Assembly (NCBI GenBank): GCA_001602645.1
Contig: LUYE01000036.1
Coordinates: 1 to 64,000, forward strand
DNA length: 64,000 nt
Source of the DNA: Methanosarcinales archaeon Methan_01
GTDB lineage: Archaea > Halobacteriota > Methanosarcinia > Methanotrichales > Methanotrichaceae
Direction: 5' to 3'
Shown here: piece by piece, positions 40,546-49,809 of the stretch
Layout of the letters: each line of letters starts with the position of its first letter
Numbering within the stretch: position 1 is the stretch's first letter
The notes under the pieces: model-generated
The model's database searches: none
The model's input: the letters and a program-made list of their open reading frames with translations, nothing else
Told to the model about the DNA's origin: nothing
Made by a program: the position numbers and the translations under genes

Positions 40546-43494
40546 CTACCTTCTCCACCGCCTCGCCAGAGCGAAGGCCGCCCCCGCCGCCAGGAGGGAG
40601 AAGGCCGCCCCCGGAGCCGGGGTCCTCCCCCTCGGCTCCGCGGGGGCGGTGACGTTCACGGTCCCGTTACTGATCTTGCGGACCTCTGCCCCCTCCATCT
40701 CCCTGATTCGCACCTCGCTATCCCCCTCCGCCATGCCGGCCCGGAAGGTGAGGTTGAAGGCGGAGCAGTTTCCAGGGATGTCGAGGCCGATCTCCCCCTC
40801 CTCCGAAAGGTCCGGGCGGAGGTCGCAACCGCCATCGCCACCATCCTCGATCGCCTCGAAGGTCATGTGCCGGGGATCATAGGTGAGGGTCATTCTGGTC
40901 CTGTTCTCCGATGGCGGGATCTCCAGGGGGAGGATGAACCTCTCGCCGACGGCGACCGAGGCCGATCCGACGGCGGCTGACCTGAGATCCCGCGGCGAGA
41001 CCTCAAAGTAGAGGCCCGTCACCTGGAGGGCGTCCATGGCGTTCTCCACCCTCAGACGGACCTCGTACCGTCCCGGCGGGGCTCCGACCCGCACGATGTG
41101 GGGCTCCATCCCCTGGGGCGAGAACCACAGCCCATGGGGCGTCTCGTCGAGGACCGCGGTGCCGTTTGCGACCTGAATGAACCTGATCTCGCTCGCCCCC
41201 GGCTCGACCTTGACGTACCTCCTCCGAACCGCTTCGTCGGAGGCCATCTCGGCGTAGCTGGAGTTGGCCCCGAGTTTATCGTACTCGGAGGGGGATATGT
41301 AGTATATCTCTCCCGCGGAGTCCCGGATCAGGCTGATCCTCCCGGAGGCGTCGAAGCTCACGAAGACCGGGACCGGCTGGGTGGTGTTGTTCAGCTTCAG
41401 GACTCCGCTTTGAAGATCCGATTCGGGGAGCCGGGTCCCGTCGTCGCTGAGGGCGGGGACGGTGGCGTTCCACTGCCAGGAGTAGAGCCACTGGTCCCTG
41501 GCCCCGACCGCCGAGCGGGTCAGGTCTCCCAGGATCACCCGCAGGCCTCTGGAGTCGACGGTCTCAGCGGTGACGCTGATGATATCCCCAGCCTTGACGA
41601 AGATCGAGAAGTTCGCCACCCCTCCCGAGGGGACCGGCTCAGTGGGGAGGTACACGTCCACCAGCTCTGGGAGCGGGACCACGTACTCGTTATTGTATAT
41701 GTGATATCGCAGGGTGCTGTTGTCGGCTACCGATATCCTCATCCCTGGCAGGATGTTCACATCGGAGTCGCGCCTGAGGAAGATATCCTCGAGATTCCCC
41801 ATATAAATTCCAAGATTGGGATCGGTTAACAGAACCGTCATTTCACCAAGGTCGTCCCCCGGCTCGATGGACAGAACCTGGCTATCTGATATCTGGAAGA
41901 TCCCATCGATTATGGCGAACTGATTCCCCATGTCGCTGAAGATGCTCTCCACATGCAGAGCGATTACTGGGAGATCTTCCACGTCGCCTACGTCCCTCTC
42001 GTAGACGTATGTGGAGTTTGATTCGATCACAGCAGAGTCCAACAATTGATTGTTCTTCCTCAACTCGATGAACATCTCGTCTTTCTTGACGTCGTCTTTT
42101 ACGACGTCCCGGATGAGGAGAGTATATCCCTCCCCCAGGTAATAGACATCTCCCGCCACGGCCATATCTCTCTGGTCGGAGTCGATGAGAACTCGGCCTA
42201 GCTGGTCTCGCTCCAGCATGCTGATCTCTTCGACGTCCAGCGTTGCGCCGGGCCCATAACCGACAAACCACACGTCTCCGAGGAAACAGAGCACCTTATA
42301 GCTGCCCCAGGGATCGAACTCGAAATCCGTGTCATGGACGAGGCATAGGTACTCCATTCCATCCACCAACCTCCTCCCGTCGCTTCGTATCGTTCTTATA
42401 TACCTGCCGTCGGTTTTGTGAATTATCAATGTCTCCGACCCTATCTTTTTATCATCATCAAAATAAAAACCAGTGAAATTTGCATAGTTCCATCGGGCCT
42501 GGGCGTATCCTACAAAATCTCCGGCGGCTGTGCTGATGGGCACCTGGGATTCTTCGCTGTTCACCGGACCCCTGATCTCGTGGACGCCGTACTCGGTGAT
42601 CGTCCCCAGAGGATAGTAGATCAGGTCGTCGGCGTCTCTCACCCTCAGCATCAGGCCTCCGGCGAGGGGGATGGTGCTCCCCCGCCGAAGGACGATCTCG
42701 ACGGCGTTCTCAAGCTCGATCCTCCCCACCGACAAGGTCGTCACCTCCATCTGACCTACCAGGTCGCCGGTCTCGAGCTTCAAGGCTGGGACGTCCTGGA
42801 CCTGGAAGACGCCGTCGACGTCGACGATCGCCATATCGATCCCTTGCATCGCCGCGCTGACGTGGGCGAGGATGATGGGCAGGTCGTCGTCGCCCACCTC
42901 GTATACGTAGGTATCCCCAACCCTCACCACCGCCCGATCCACCTCGATGCCGTTCTTCTTCAGGATCAGGTAGACGATCTTGCCGTCGGAGGAGGCACCC
43001 GCCACCTCGATCCAGTAGCCGCCTTCGAGGAATAGTGGGGAGCTGGAGGTGGCGGTCTGGATCCCCTCATAGTCTATCAGAACCTCCCGGAGCTCCCCCT
43101 CCTCCAGGGCGGAGACGGCGTCGGTGAAGTTACTTTTTAGATAGCCCGCCAGGTACCTCTCCCCCAGGAAGGCGACGGCCTGGTAGCGGCCCCACCCGGG
43201 GAAGTCGAACTCCTCGGTCCAGACCCTGCTCGAATATGAAAGGTGACCCTCCCGGACCCGTCGCCCGTCGGCCTCGACGGTGAGCCTCTCGCCGCCGACC
43301 CCCTCGTCCAGGTCGTAGTAGAACCAACCGAAGCTCTCGGCGTCCCAGCTCCCGTTCCCGTCGGAGAACGAGCCTCGGACCTCGGCCATCGGCACCTGGG
43401 CTGAGGCTTCCAGGGCCATCGCCAAAAGGCTCAGGAGGACCAGAAGGCTGCGCCCTCCCCCCATCCATCTATCAGAGTCGACTTTTAAATTCAT
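40546..43494 (-). CDS. S-layer protein with two Methanosarcina-type S-layer domains and membrane anchor
   Basis: A 982-residue surface protein. The frame is open further upstream, but ATG 43494 is followed by a signal peptide (L-L-V-L-L-S-L-L-A-M-A-L-E-A-S-A). Two related S-layer domains follow (about 40-320 and 325-610). Each has an opening G-F/W-F-Y-F/Y-D-D/L-D element, a Y-L-x-L-or-A-V-x-F-L-G strand pair and a closing block with I-Y-Y/H-I-Y. Then come a beta-rich linker and a cohesin-like domain (about 840-950, starting V-G-E-R-F-I-L-P-L-E-I-P-P). The C-terminus is P-A-P-G, a hydrophobic helix and R-R-W-R-R, like an archaeosortase PGF-CTERM signal with P-A-P-G instead of P-G-F. The second S-layer domain is encoded by noticeably lower-GC DNA. 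Confidence 0.88.
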   Translation of the reverse strand: MNLKVDSDRWMGGGRSLLVLLSLLAMALEASAQVPMAEVRGSFSDGNGSWDAESFGWFYYDLDEGVGGERLTVEADGRRVREGHLSYSSRVWTEEFDFPGWGRYQAVAFLGERYLAGYLKSNFTDAVSALEEGELREVLIDYEGIQTATSSSPLFLEGGYWIEVAGASSDGKIVYLILKKNGIEVDRAVVRVGDTYVYEVGDDDLPIILAHVSAAMQGIDMAIVDVDGVFQVQDVPALKLETGDLVGQMEVTTLSVGRIELENAVEIVLRRGSTIPLAGGLMLRVRDADDLIYYPLGTITEYGVHEIRGPVNSEESQVPISTAAGDFVGYAQARWNYANFTGFYFDDDKKIGSETLIIHKTDGRYIRTIRSDGRRLVDGMEYLCLVHDTDFEFDPWGSYKVLCFLGDVWFVGYGPGATLDVEEISMLERDQLGRVLIDSDQRDMAVAGDVYYLGEGYTLLIRDVVKDDVKKDEMFIELRKNNQLLDSAVIESNSTYVYERDVGDVEDLPVIALHVESIFSDMGNQFAIIDGIFQISDSQVLSIEPGDDLGEMTVLLTDPNLGIYMGNLEDIFLRRDSDVNILPGMRISVADNSTLRYHIYNNEYVVPLPELVDVYLPTEPVPSGGVANFSIFVKAGDIISVTAETVDSRGLRVILGDLTRSAVGARDQWLYSWQWNATVPALSDDGTRLPESDLQSGVLKLNNTTQPVPVFVSFDASGRISLIRDSAGEIYYISPSEYDKLGANSSYAEMASDEAVRRRYVKVEPGASEIRFIQVANGTAVLDETPHGLWFSPQGMEPHIVRVGAPPGRYEVRLRVENAMDALQVTGLYFEVSPRDLRSAAVGSASVAVGERFILPLEIPPSENRTRMTLTYDPRHMTFEAIEDGGDGGCDLRPDLSEEGEIGLDIPGNCSAFNLTFRAGMAEGDSEVRIREMEGAEVRKISNGTVNVTAPAEPRGRTPAPGAAFSLLAAGAAFALARRWRR

Positions 43495-43605
43495 GCCCCC
43501 GAAGTTCGGTCGGATCTCTTCCGGATCTCCCATAGCCCCCGTAACACCAATTTTGGATAAGCTGTATATCCGATGGCGAAGCTCAGGGCGTTCTGGAGAT
43601 AGAAC
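43495..43605. promoter_or_regulatory. Divergent promoter region of the S-layer gene and cfbC
   Basis: A TATA-like CTGTATATCC at about 43561-43570 lies 36-45 bases before the cfbC ATG (43606). Nothing as clear is seen toward the S-layer gene. Confidence 0.4.
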
Positions 43606-44400
43606 ATGTCCCAGGTTAAGCATGTTGCGATATACGGCAAAGGGGGGATCGGAAAGTCCTGCACCGCCTCCAACGTAGCGGCCGCCTGTGCCGAGAAGGG
43701 TCTTCGGGTGCTGATGGTCGGCTGCGATCCCAAGAGCGACTCGACGATAACCCTCGTCGGGAGGAGGATCCCGACGATGATGGACTTGATCCGGGCCGGG
43801 GGCGAGATCGCCGAGGAGGATGTCGTCTTCGATGGGTACGGCGGCGTCAGGTGCATCGAGGTGGGGGGCCCGGAGCCCGGCGTCGGCTGCGCCGGCCGGG
43901 GGATCATCGTCGCCATCGAGTTTCTCAGGAAGGTCTCGAAGGTCCTCGACGAGATCGACCTGACCCTCTACGACGTGCCGGGGGACATCGTATGCGGCGG
44001 GTTCTCCGCCCCCATAAGGAAGGGGCTCGTCACCGAGGCCTACATCATAACCTCGGGGGAGTACATGCCGATCTACGCGGCAAACAACATATGCCGGGGG
44101 CTTAAGAGGCTGAATACCCCCCTGGCGGGGGTGATATGCAACTCCCGGGAGGCTGCGGGCGAGCGGGAGATTGTGGAGAAGTTCGCAAGAGAACTCGGAA
44201 GCGAGATGGTCGCCTACATCCCAAAAGACCCCATAGTCCAGAGGTGTGAGCGGCGGGGGGTCTCGGTGATCGAGGGGGCGCCCGACTCGGAGATCGCCGA
44301 GGTCTACCGGAGGCTGGCGGAGCACGTCGCGGGAGACTCAAAGCCGAGGCACCCCTCGCCCATCGACGACGAGAGGCTCCGGGAGCTGTCCCTGATATGA
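43606..44400 (+). CDS. cfbC: Ni-sirohydrochlorin a,c-diamide reductive cyclase, NifH-like reductase CfbC
   Basis: The ATP-dependent iron-sulfur reductase that delivers electrons to CfbD in coenzyme F430 synthesis. The 264 residues have Walker A G-K-G-G-I-G-K-S (11-18), the V-G-C-D-P-K-S-D switch and the two bridging cluster ligands Cys95 in G-V-G-C-A-G-R-G and Cys130 in I-V-C-G-G-F. Overlap of its TGA with the ATG of cfbB and the identity of that neighbour support the CfbC assignment rather than nitrogenase NifH. Confidence 0.92.
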   Translation: MSQVKHVAIYGKGGIGKSCTASNVAAACAEKGLRVLMVGCDPKSDSTITLVGRRIPTMMDLIRAGGEIAEEDVVFDGYGGVRCIEVGGPEPGVGCAGRGIIVAIEFLRKVSKVLDEIDLTLYDVPGDIVCGGFSAPIRKGLVTEAYIITSGEYMPIYAANNICRGLKRLNTPLAGVICNSREAAGEREIVEKFARELGSEMVAYIPKDPIVQRCERRGVSVIEGAPDSEIAEVYRRLAEHVAGDSKPRHPSPIDDERLRELSLI

Positions 44401-45794
44401 GCTCCGAGATCCCGCGAGTCCTCCTGGCCGGGGACCGAAGCTCCAGCGGCAAGACGACGATCGTGGCTGGGCTCCTCTCGGCCCTCCGGAGCAGGGATTT
44501 AACGGTCCAGTCTTACAAGGTCGCCCTCGACTACATCGACCCGAGCTACCACACCGGAATCACCGGCCGTTGGTGCCGGAACCTGGACGGCCACCTGATG
44601 CCCGAGGAGACGGTCCGGGAGGTCTACGCCCACGCTGCCGAGGGGGCGGAGGTCGCCGTCATCGAGGGGGTCCGGGGGCTCTACGAGGGGTACGACGGCG
44701 ACCGCGGCAGCACAGCCCAGATCGCTAAAATGCTGAAGGCTCCGGTGATCCTGGTGGTGGACGCGAGGTCGATAACAAGAAGCGCAGCGGCTCTGGTGAA
44801 GGGCTACATCGACTTCGACCCCGCCGTCGATATCAAGGGAGTCATCCTCAACAAGGTCGGAGGCAGTCGCCACGCTGAAAAGGCGATCTCCGCGATCCGG
44901 GATCACGCCGGGGTCGAGGTCGTCGGCGTCATCCCCCGGGACGAGGCGATGCACCTAGCCATGCGCCACCTGGGGCTCGTCCCGATGCTGGAGGGGGAGA
45001 AGAGACACGCCGGGTTCGTCGAGCGGCTGGATAAGATCCGTCGGGTGGTGGAGGAGGGGCTGGATATCGACCGGATCCTGGAGATCGCCGCCGAGGCAGT
45101 GCCCCTGGAGGAGCCGGAGCCGGACCTTTACCGGCCCAGCCGCCAGGGCGAGGGGGTCAGGATAGGCGTCGCCCTGGACGAGGCGTTCAACTTCTACTAT
45201 CGGGACAACCTCGAGCTGATCGAGCTCTCGGGGGCGGAGGTCGTCCCGGTGAGCCCAGTCCATGACCACAGCCTCCCGGAGGTGGACGGCCTTTACATCG
45301 GCGGCGGATACCCCGAGCTTTACGCAAAGGAGCTCTCGGAGAACCGATCTATGATCGAGTCGATCAGGCGGGCCCACGAGGACGACATACCCATCTTCGC
45401 CGAATGTGGGGGGCTGATGTACCTCTGCGAGGAGATCGACTGGGGCGGCGAGGCCCTTCCGGCCGTCGGCCTGGTTCCGGCAAAGACCAGAAGGGGGGGC
45501 CGCAGGATCGTCAGCTACACTGAGGGGAAGTTTCTTCGCGACTGCTCCATGGGGCCCCAGGGCGCGACATTCCTGGGCCACGAGTTTCACCACTCGGAGC
45601 TGGTCATTGACGACGACGCAAAAGCCAAAGTCGAGTACGCCATCCACCTCCGGCGGGGGACGGGGATCGATGGGGGGAGAGACGGGATCGTCGATGGGAA
45701 CCTCGTCGCCTCCTACAACCACTTCCACGGAGCATCCTATCGGCTCTTTCCGAGCCATTTTATAAAGTCAGCCCGAGAGGCAAGGGATAAATAA
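44397..45794 (+). CDS. cfbB: Ni-sirohydrochlorin a,c-diamide synthase CfbB (CobB/CbiA-like)
   Basis: Glutamine-dependent amidation of the acetate side chains of Ni-sirohydrochlorin, before the CfbCD step. The 465 residues start with a P-loop [21 protein letters not shown] and the glutaminase Cys in F-A-E-C-G-G-L-M-Y are present, and H-E-F-H-H-S-E-L is close to the C-terminus. It is homologous to cobyrinate a,c-diamide synthase, but its overlap with cfbC assigns it to F430. CfbA, CfbD and CfbE are not in the window. Confidence 0.92.
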   Translation: MSSEIPRVLLAGDRSSSGKTTIVAGLLSALRSRDLTVQSYKVALDYIDPSYHTGITGRWCRNLDGHLMPEETVREVYAHAAEGAEVAVIEGVRGLYEGYDGDRGSTAQIAKMLKAPVILVVDARSITRSAAALVKGYIDFDPAVDIKGVILNKVGGSRHAEKAISAIRDHAGVEVVGVIPRDEAMHLAMRHLGLVPMLEGEKRHAGFVERLDKIRRVVEEGLDIDRILEIAAEAVPLEEPEPDLYRPSRQGEGVRIGVALDEAFNFYYRDNLELIELSGAEVVPVSPVHDHSLPEVDGLYIGGGYPELYAKELSENRSMIESIRRAHEDDIPIFAECGGLMYLCEEIDWGGEALPAVGLVPAKTRRGGRRIVSYTEGKFLRDCSMGPQGATFLGHEFHHSELVIDDDAKAKVEYAIHLRRGTGIDGGRDGIVDGNLVASYNHFHGASYRLFPSHFIKSAREARDK

Positions 45795-45827
45795 ACTGCA
45801 GTCAGCTTGAACAGTGGTGATGATAGA

Positions 45828-46232
45828 ATGGTGAAGATGCCCCCCGAGGTGAGTGAGACCCTGGAGAAGCAGTGGCCGATCCCCTTCGCCACCTCCTCCT
45901 CCGAAGGAAAGCCGAACGTCGTCTTCATGGGGATATTGAAGATAAAAGACGACGAGACCCTCGTCTTTGCGGACAACTTCTTCAACAAGACCGCGACGAA
46001 CCTGGCGGAGAACCCTTGGGCTTCGGTCGTCTGCTGGACGAAGGACCCCAGGAGGTCCTACCAGATCAAGGGAAAGGTGACCTTCGCGGAGGAGGGGCCG
46101 ATCTTCGAGGAGATGGCGGCGTCGGTCCGGGCCCGAAGGGCGGACCTCCAGATGAGGCGGGCCGTGATATTCAAGGTCGAGGAGGTCTACGAGGCCAACT
46201 CCGGCCCCACCGCCGGCGAGAGGATCGCCTGA
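45828..46232 (+). CDS. Pyridoxamine 5'-phosphate oxidase-like FMN-binding protein, paralogue 1
   Basis: A 134-residue split-barrel flavoprotein. It begins M-V-K-M-P-P-E-V-S-E-T-L-E-K-Q and has N-V-V-F-M-G-I-L-K, F-A-D-N-F-F-N-K-T-A-T-N-L and the C-terminal G-P-T-A-G-E-R. These small proteins bind FMN or F420; substrate unknown. The frame is open from TTG 45807, but the ATG at 45828 aligns with paralogue 2. It lies 33 bases after cfbB and may be co-transcribed. Confidence 0.82.
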   Translation: MVKMPPEVSETLEKQWPIPFATSSSEGKPNVVFMGILKIKDDETLVFADNFFNKTATNLAENPWASVVCWTKDPRRSYQIKGKVTFAEEGPIFEEMAASVRARRADLQMRRAVIFKVEEVYEANSGPTAGERIA

Positions 46233-46466
46233 TCTGGGCCGCGCTCCCTTCGGGCCGGACCCTTCCTCCCCCCCGTTTTATCCCCTCATTTTCTGTTTCT
46301 ATTCTTGTCGCCCCTCCCGTCCTCGACGGGCCTTGAGGCGAGGCTGGGCGCCGGTCTCTGTCGGGCTCATTAATGTTCCGGATTATCTTTCAGATCTCTT
46401 CGAACTCCTCCTTTCCGACGTAAAGAATAAATATATTGCTATTCTATTTGATGATAGGTGATTAAA

Positions 46467-46871
46467 TTGGTCAAGATGCCAGCAGACGTTAGAGAGACCC
46501 TGGAGAAGCAGAAGCCCGCCCCCGTCGCCACCGCCGACGCCTCCGGCACCCCAAACGTCGTCTACGTCGGTTTTTTGAAGGTCCTCGACGACGAGACGAT
46601 CATGATCGCGGACAACTTCTTCTACAAGACGGCGGCAAACCTCGAAGAGAACCCCAAGGTGTCGATCCTCTGCTACGATACCACGACGAAGAAGTCATTC
46701 CAGATCAAGGGGACGGCGGCGGTCCATAAAGAGGGTGAGTACTTCGACGAGATGACCAAGTGGGTTTTAGCCGTCAACAACAAGCTTCCGGCGAAGGCCG
46801 CCGTGGTGGTGAAGGTGGAGGAGGTCTTCAACGCCATGTGGGGGCCGACGGCGGGAAAGAAGGTCGTCTGA
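46467..46871 (+). CDS. Pyridoxamine 5'-phosphate oxidase-like FMN-binding protein, paralogue 2
   Basis: A 134-residue paralogue of the previous gene: M-V-K-M-P-A-D-V-R-E-T-L-E-K-Q, N-V-V-Y-V-G-F-L-K, I-A-D-N-F-F-Y-K-T-A-A-N-L, G-P-T-A-G-K-K. The best start is TTG 46467, 4 bases after AGGTGAT and aligned with paralogue 1; GTG 46458 would add three residues. A TATA box AATAAATATATTG at 46427-46439 gives it its own promoter, only about 28-40 bases from the start. Confidence 0.82.
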   Translation: MVKMPADVRETLEKQKPAPVATADASGTPNVVYVGFLKVLDDETIMIADNFFYKTAANLEENPKVSILCYDTTTKKSFQIKGTAAVHKEGEYFDEMTKWVLAVNNKLPAKAAVVVKVEEVFNAMWGPTAGKKVV

Positions 46872-46937
46872 GAGAGAGCAGAGAGGGATCAGCCACAACC
46901 ATTTTTTTGATTGCGTCGTCGTTCAAGGGGGAGCTCT

Positions 46938-48032
46938 TCAGAGTTGTTCATCCATCGTTGCCGCCTCCCGGGCGCGCCTCATGAAGACCCCCTTGATGGC
47001 GCACTCAAGTCCCACGTCGCCACTCATGCTGAAAGAGTACGCAGGACAGGACCCGCCGCAGAGCCAGAAGTCGGGGCATCTTCGGCATGGGAGATGTGGC
47101 TCGATGATATCTCTGGCGTCTTTTAATCCCTCCAGAAGACCTCCTCCGATGGAAGGGTCCATAATATCGCCCAGTCGAAACTCAGGACTAAGCAGGGACG
47201 GACAGGAATAGACCTCTCCCCCCGGCGTCACCACGAGGGACTGGCACGCATCGAATTGACAGTGGCAGAGGCGCCTATTTCCGGCGGAGAGGACGAGCTT
47301 CATCCGTTCGAGCTCCCGGAACTTCACCCGGTTCCCCCCCATCTGGCAGATCATCTCGGCCCGATCGATGGCCATGTCCAGATACCTTGCCGCGGTAGCT
47401 GGATCGGGCACCATCTCCCTTCCAGCCCGCCCAACGGGCCTCACGGGGTCGAGGGTTATGCCGTCGACGTTTCCGAGGTAGCTGGCCAGCTCGACGAGGG
47501 CAGGCAGCTTCATGAAGTTCGAAGCGGCGAGGACACAGGTCATCCCGACCCTGATGCCGGCATCGCCCAGATTCTTTATGCCAGCCACCGCCGCCCCGAC
47601 AGACCCGCCCCCATCGGCAGACGGGCGGAGGTCGTCAGAGCCGGGCGGACCGTCGAGGCTCACACCAACTCCTATGCCCAGGCCTTTGAGCCGGTCGGCC
47701 ATCTCGGCGGTGATGAGGGTGGCGTTGGTCTGGACCTGACAAAGGGCATCAGCGCCACCCTCCTCCAGATAAAGGACGACCTTCTCGATGAGGTCGAGGT
47801 TTAGGAGCGGCTCACCTCCCGTAAACTGGACCTTGAACTTCTTCGATCTTTCCGCCATCAGATCCACCGCCCGCCTAGCCACCTCCTCGCTCATATGCGC
47901 CTTCTCCTCCCCGCCGCGAGCGGAGCAGTATCTGCATCGGAGGTTACAATCGGCGGTGACGCCGAGGACCAGGAGCCTCAGACCGTTCCCGCCGCCCTCT
48001 TTCCCGTCGCATCGATAGCTCGACATGGCCAT
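46938..48032 (-). CDS. Radical SAM/SPASM enzyme of the NifDK-like cluster
   Basis: A 364-residue radical SAM enzyme with C29-x3-C33-x2-C36 and F-T-G-G-E-P-L-L. The C-terminal SPASM part shows C-H-C-Q-F-D-A-C-Q, Y-S-C-P-S and the closing C-R-R-C-P-D-F-W-L-C-G-G-S-C. Such enzymes usually modify a peptide, less often a small molecule or a heme-like ring. It is the last gene of the minus-strand cluster and is preceded by an ABC-2 exporter. No small precursor gene is obvious nearby, so the substrate is open. Confidence 0.88.
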   Translation of the reverse strand: MAMSSYRCDGKEGGGNGLRLLVLGVTADCNLRCRYCSARGGEEKAHMSEEVARRAVDLMAERSKKFKVQFTGGEPLLNLDLIEKVVLYLEEGGADALCQVQTNATLITAEMADRLKGLGIGVGVSLDGPPGSDDLRPSADGGGSVGAAVAGIKNLGDAGIRVGMTCVLAASNFMKLPALVELASYLGNVDGITLDPVRPVGRAGREMVPDPATAARYLDMAIDRAEMICQMGGNRVKFRELERMKLVLSAGNRRLCHCQFDACQSLVVTPGGEVYSCPSLLSPEFRLGDIMDPSIGGGLLEGLKDARDIIEPHLPCRRCPDFWLCGGSCPAYSFSMSGDVGLECAIKGVFMRRAREAATMDEQL

Positions 48033-48054
48033 CCCAATCCCGAAATCGATCCGC

Positions 48055-48798
48055 TTAGATGCTGGCCCTCTTCAAGACCAGGTTGCATCCGACGAAGAAG
48101 ACGAGCCAGAAAGATCCGATGGCAAGGAGCGACTCCCAGGGGAAGGGCTGGTCGAGGGCTGCAGCCCGGAGGCAGGTGCTCGAATGGGTGAGGGGAAGGG
48201 CGTAGAGAGCGAACTTCAGCGCGTCTGGGAGTTGGCTCACCGAGAAGAAGGTGCCGCCGAGAAAGGTCATCGGCAGAAGGATCAGGCTCCCGAAGGTGGC
48301 CATGTCTTCGTGGGACTTAGCGAGGAGGGCCGCCAGAACGCCCAAGAAGGCGAAGGCCAGACATGTGACCAGAAGGCTGACCAGGAAGAGAGGGTCCACG
48401 GAGAAGGCGGGAGCGATAAGAAGGGCGACGATCATGAAGGCGGCGGAGCTTATAAGCCCCCGCACGACCCCGATCATCGCTTTTCCCAGGAGGAGGGAGA
48501 GGGGGCTGACGGGGGCCATGAGACATTCGTCGAAGCTCTTGAAGAAGAGCCTGTCCACGTTCAGCCTCGTCCCAGCGCCGTTGAAGCTGCTGTTCATCGC
48601 AGTTAGGGCGATGATGCCTGGCACCACGAACTCGAAGTAGCTCGCCCCTTCGACGGAGATTCCGCGGCCGAGCCCCCACCCGAAGGCCACCAGGTATAGG
48701 AGGGGGCTGATCAGGGTGGTGACGAGATACCTAGCCATCCGGCGTTTGAGGACCATCAGATCCGCCCAGAGGATCGAGTATGCGTCAACGACCATCAT
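48055..48798 (-). CDS. ABC-2 type exporter permease (DrrB/NodJ-like)
   Basis: A 247-residue membrane protein with six hydrophobic segments and the ABC-2 signature near the end (L-P-M-T-F-L-G-G-T-F-F-S-V-S-Q-L-P). Its start overlaps the stop of the ATPase gene by ATGA, so they form one exporter. It probably exports a drug, lipid or modified product. Followed by the radical SAM gene 22 bases on. Confidence 0.88.
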   Translation of the reverse strand: MMVVDAYSILWADLMVLKRRMARYLVTTLISPLLYLVAFGWGLGRGISVEGASYFEFVVPGIIALTAMNSSFNGAGTRLNVDRLFFKSFDECLMAPVSPLSLLLGKAMIGVVRGLISSAAFMIVALLIAPAFSVDPLFLVSLLVTCLAFAFLGVLAALLAKSHEDMATFGSLILLPMTFLGGTFFSVSQLPDALKFALYALPLTHSSTCLRAAALDQPFPWESLLAIGSFWLVFFVGCNLVLKRASI

Positions 48799-49655
48799 TC
48801 TGAGACCCTCCGGCCGGTGAGCTCCACAAATACGTCCTCCAGGTTCGACTCTCTCATGACGATCCTCTCTGTGCTGGACGGGAGCGACTGGACGTACTCT
48901 GTCGCAGAGCCTCTGTCTTGGAAGTAGCGGTACTCGGTATCGTCGCCGCTTCTCCTTCGCTCCACGACGGCCAGGCCCAGATGCTTTCGCAGCTCCAGGG
49001 GGCTGCCCAGGGATATCATACGGCCTTGATGAATTATTCCCACCCGATCGCAGAGAGCCTCCGCCTCCTCAATGTAGTGGGTGGTCAGAAATACCGTGGT
49101 CCCGTCCGAGTTCATCCTCCGGATGATGTCCCAAATTCTTCGGCGGGTCTGGGCGTCCAGCCCCACAGTGGGCTCGTCGAGGATGAGGAGCCTTGGTCGG
49201 TGAATAAGGGCCCGGGCGATCATCACCCTCCGCTTCATCCCTCCCGAGATCCTATCGATCAGATGATCTGAATACGCCGCCAGGTCCACGTAATCGAGGA
49301 GCTCGTCGATTCGGTCCCGCCGTTCGGCCTTGCCGAGGTGGTGGAGCCGCGCATGAAGGTCCAGGTTCTCTCGGACGGAAAGCTCCCTGTTGAGGCTGAG
49401 GTGCTGCTGGACTATCCCGAACTCTCCCTTCACCTTCGCTGCCTCCTCCACCCCGTCGAAGCCGTTGATCCAGACGCGGCCGGATGTCGGCCTGGTGAGG
49501 GTGGTGAGGATGCGGATGGTCGTCGTCTTGCCAGCTCCGTTCGGGCCGAGAAAGCCGAAGGTCTCTTGGTGGTTCACCCCCAGGTCGAGATCGTCGACCA
49601 CTTTCTTGCCGCCGTACTCCTTCGAGAGATGCTCAGTTTTGATCATTATTTGCAT
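48795..49655 (-). CDS. ABC exporter ATP-binding protein (DrrA-like)
   Basis: A 286-residue ATPase with Walker A G-P-N-G-A-G-K-T, signature I-S-G-G-M-K-R-R and Walker B L-L-I-L-D-E-P-T-V-G. The C-terminal extension typical of DrrA/CcmA drug-efflux ATPases is present. The frame is open to 49766, but ATG 49653-49655 follows GGAGAT and directly precedes the family start; Met4 of that form is an alternative. Confidence 0.88.
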   Translation of the reverse strand: MQIMIKTEHLSKEYGGKKVVDDLDLGVNHQETFGFLGPNGAGKTTTIRILTTLTRPTSGRVWINGFDGVEEAAKVKGEFGIVQQHLSLNRELSVRENLDLHARLHHLGKAERRDRIDELLDYVDLAAYSDHLIDRISGGMKRRVMIARALIHRPRLLILDEPTVGLDAQTRRRIWDIIRRMNSDGTTVFLTTHYIEEAEALCDRVGIIHQGRMISLGSPLELRKHLGLAVVERRRSGDDTEYRYFQDRGSATEYVQSLPSSTERIVMRESNLEDVFVELTGRRVSE

Positions 49656-49809
49656 AATATCTCCTGGGTTTGAAATTTTACGGGCCCTGGTGGAGCCGTG
49701 CATATCGATGAGAGGATGGAATCTCTGCGGCTCCGCCCAGGAACCAATAACAGACGGATCAGCCATGTGGCTTCATATCATCATGTTACTGACGAGCGCT
49801 TTCCGGCTC

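Noticed and set aside
40546-44325. 1259-codon frame covering the S-layer gene and the antisense of cfbC
   Set aside because: The first 277 codons are antisense to cfbC; the real gene begins at ATG 43494 with a signal peptide.
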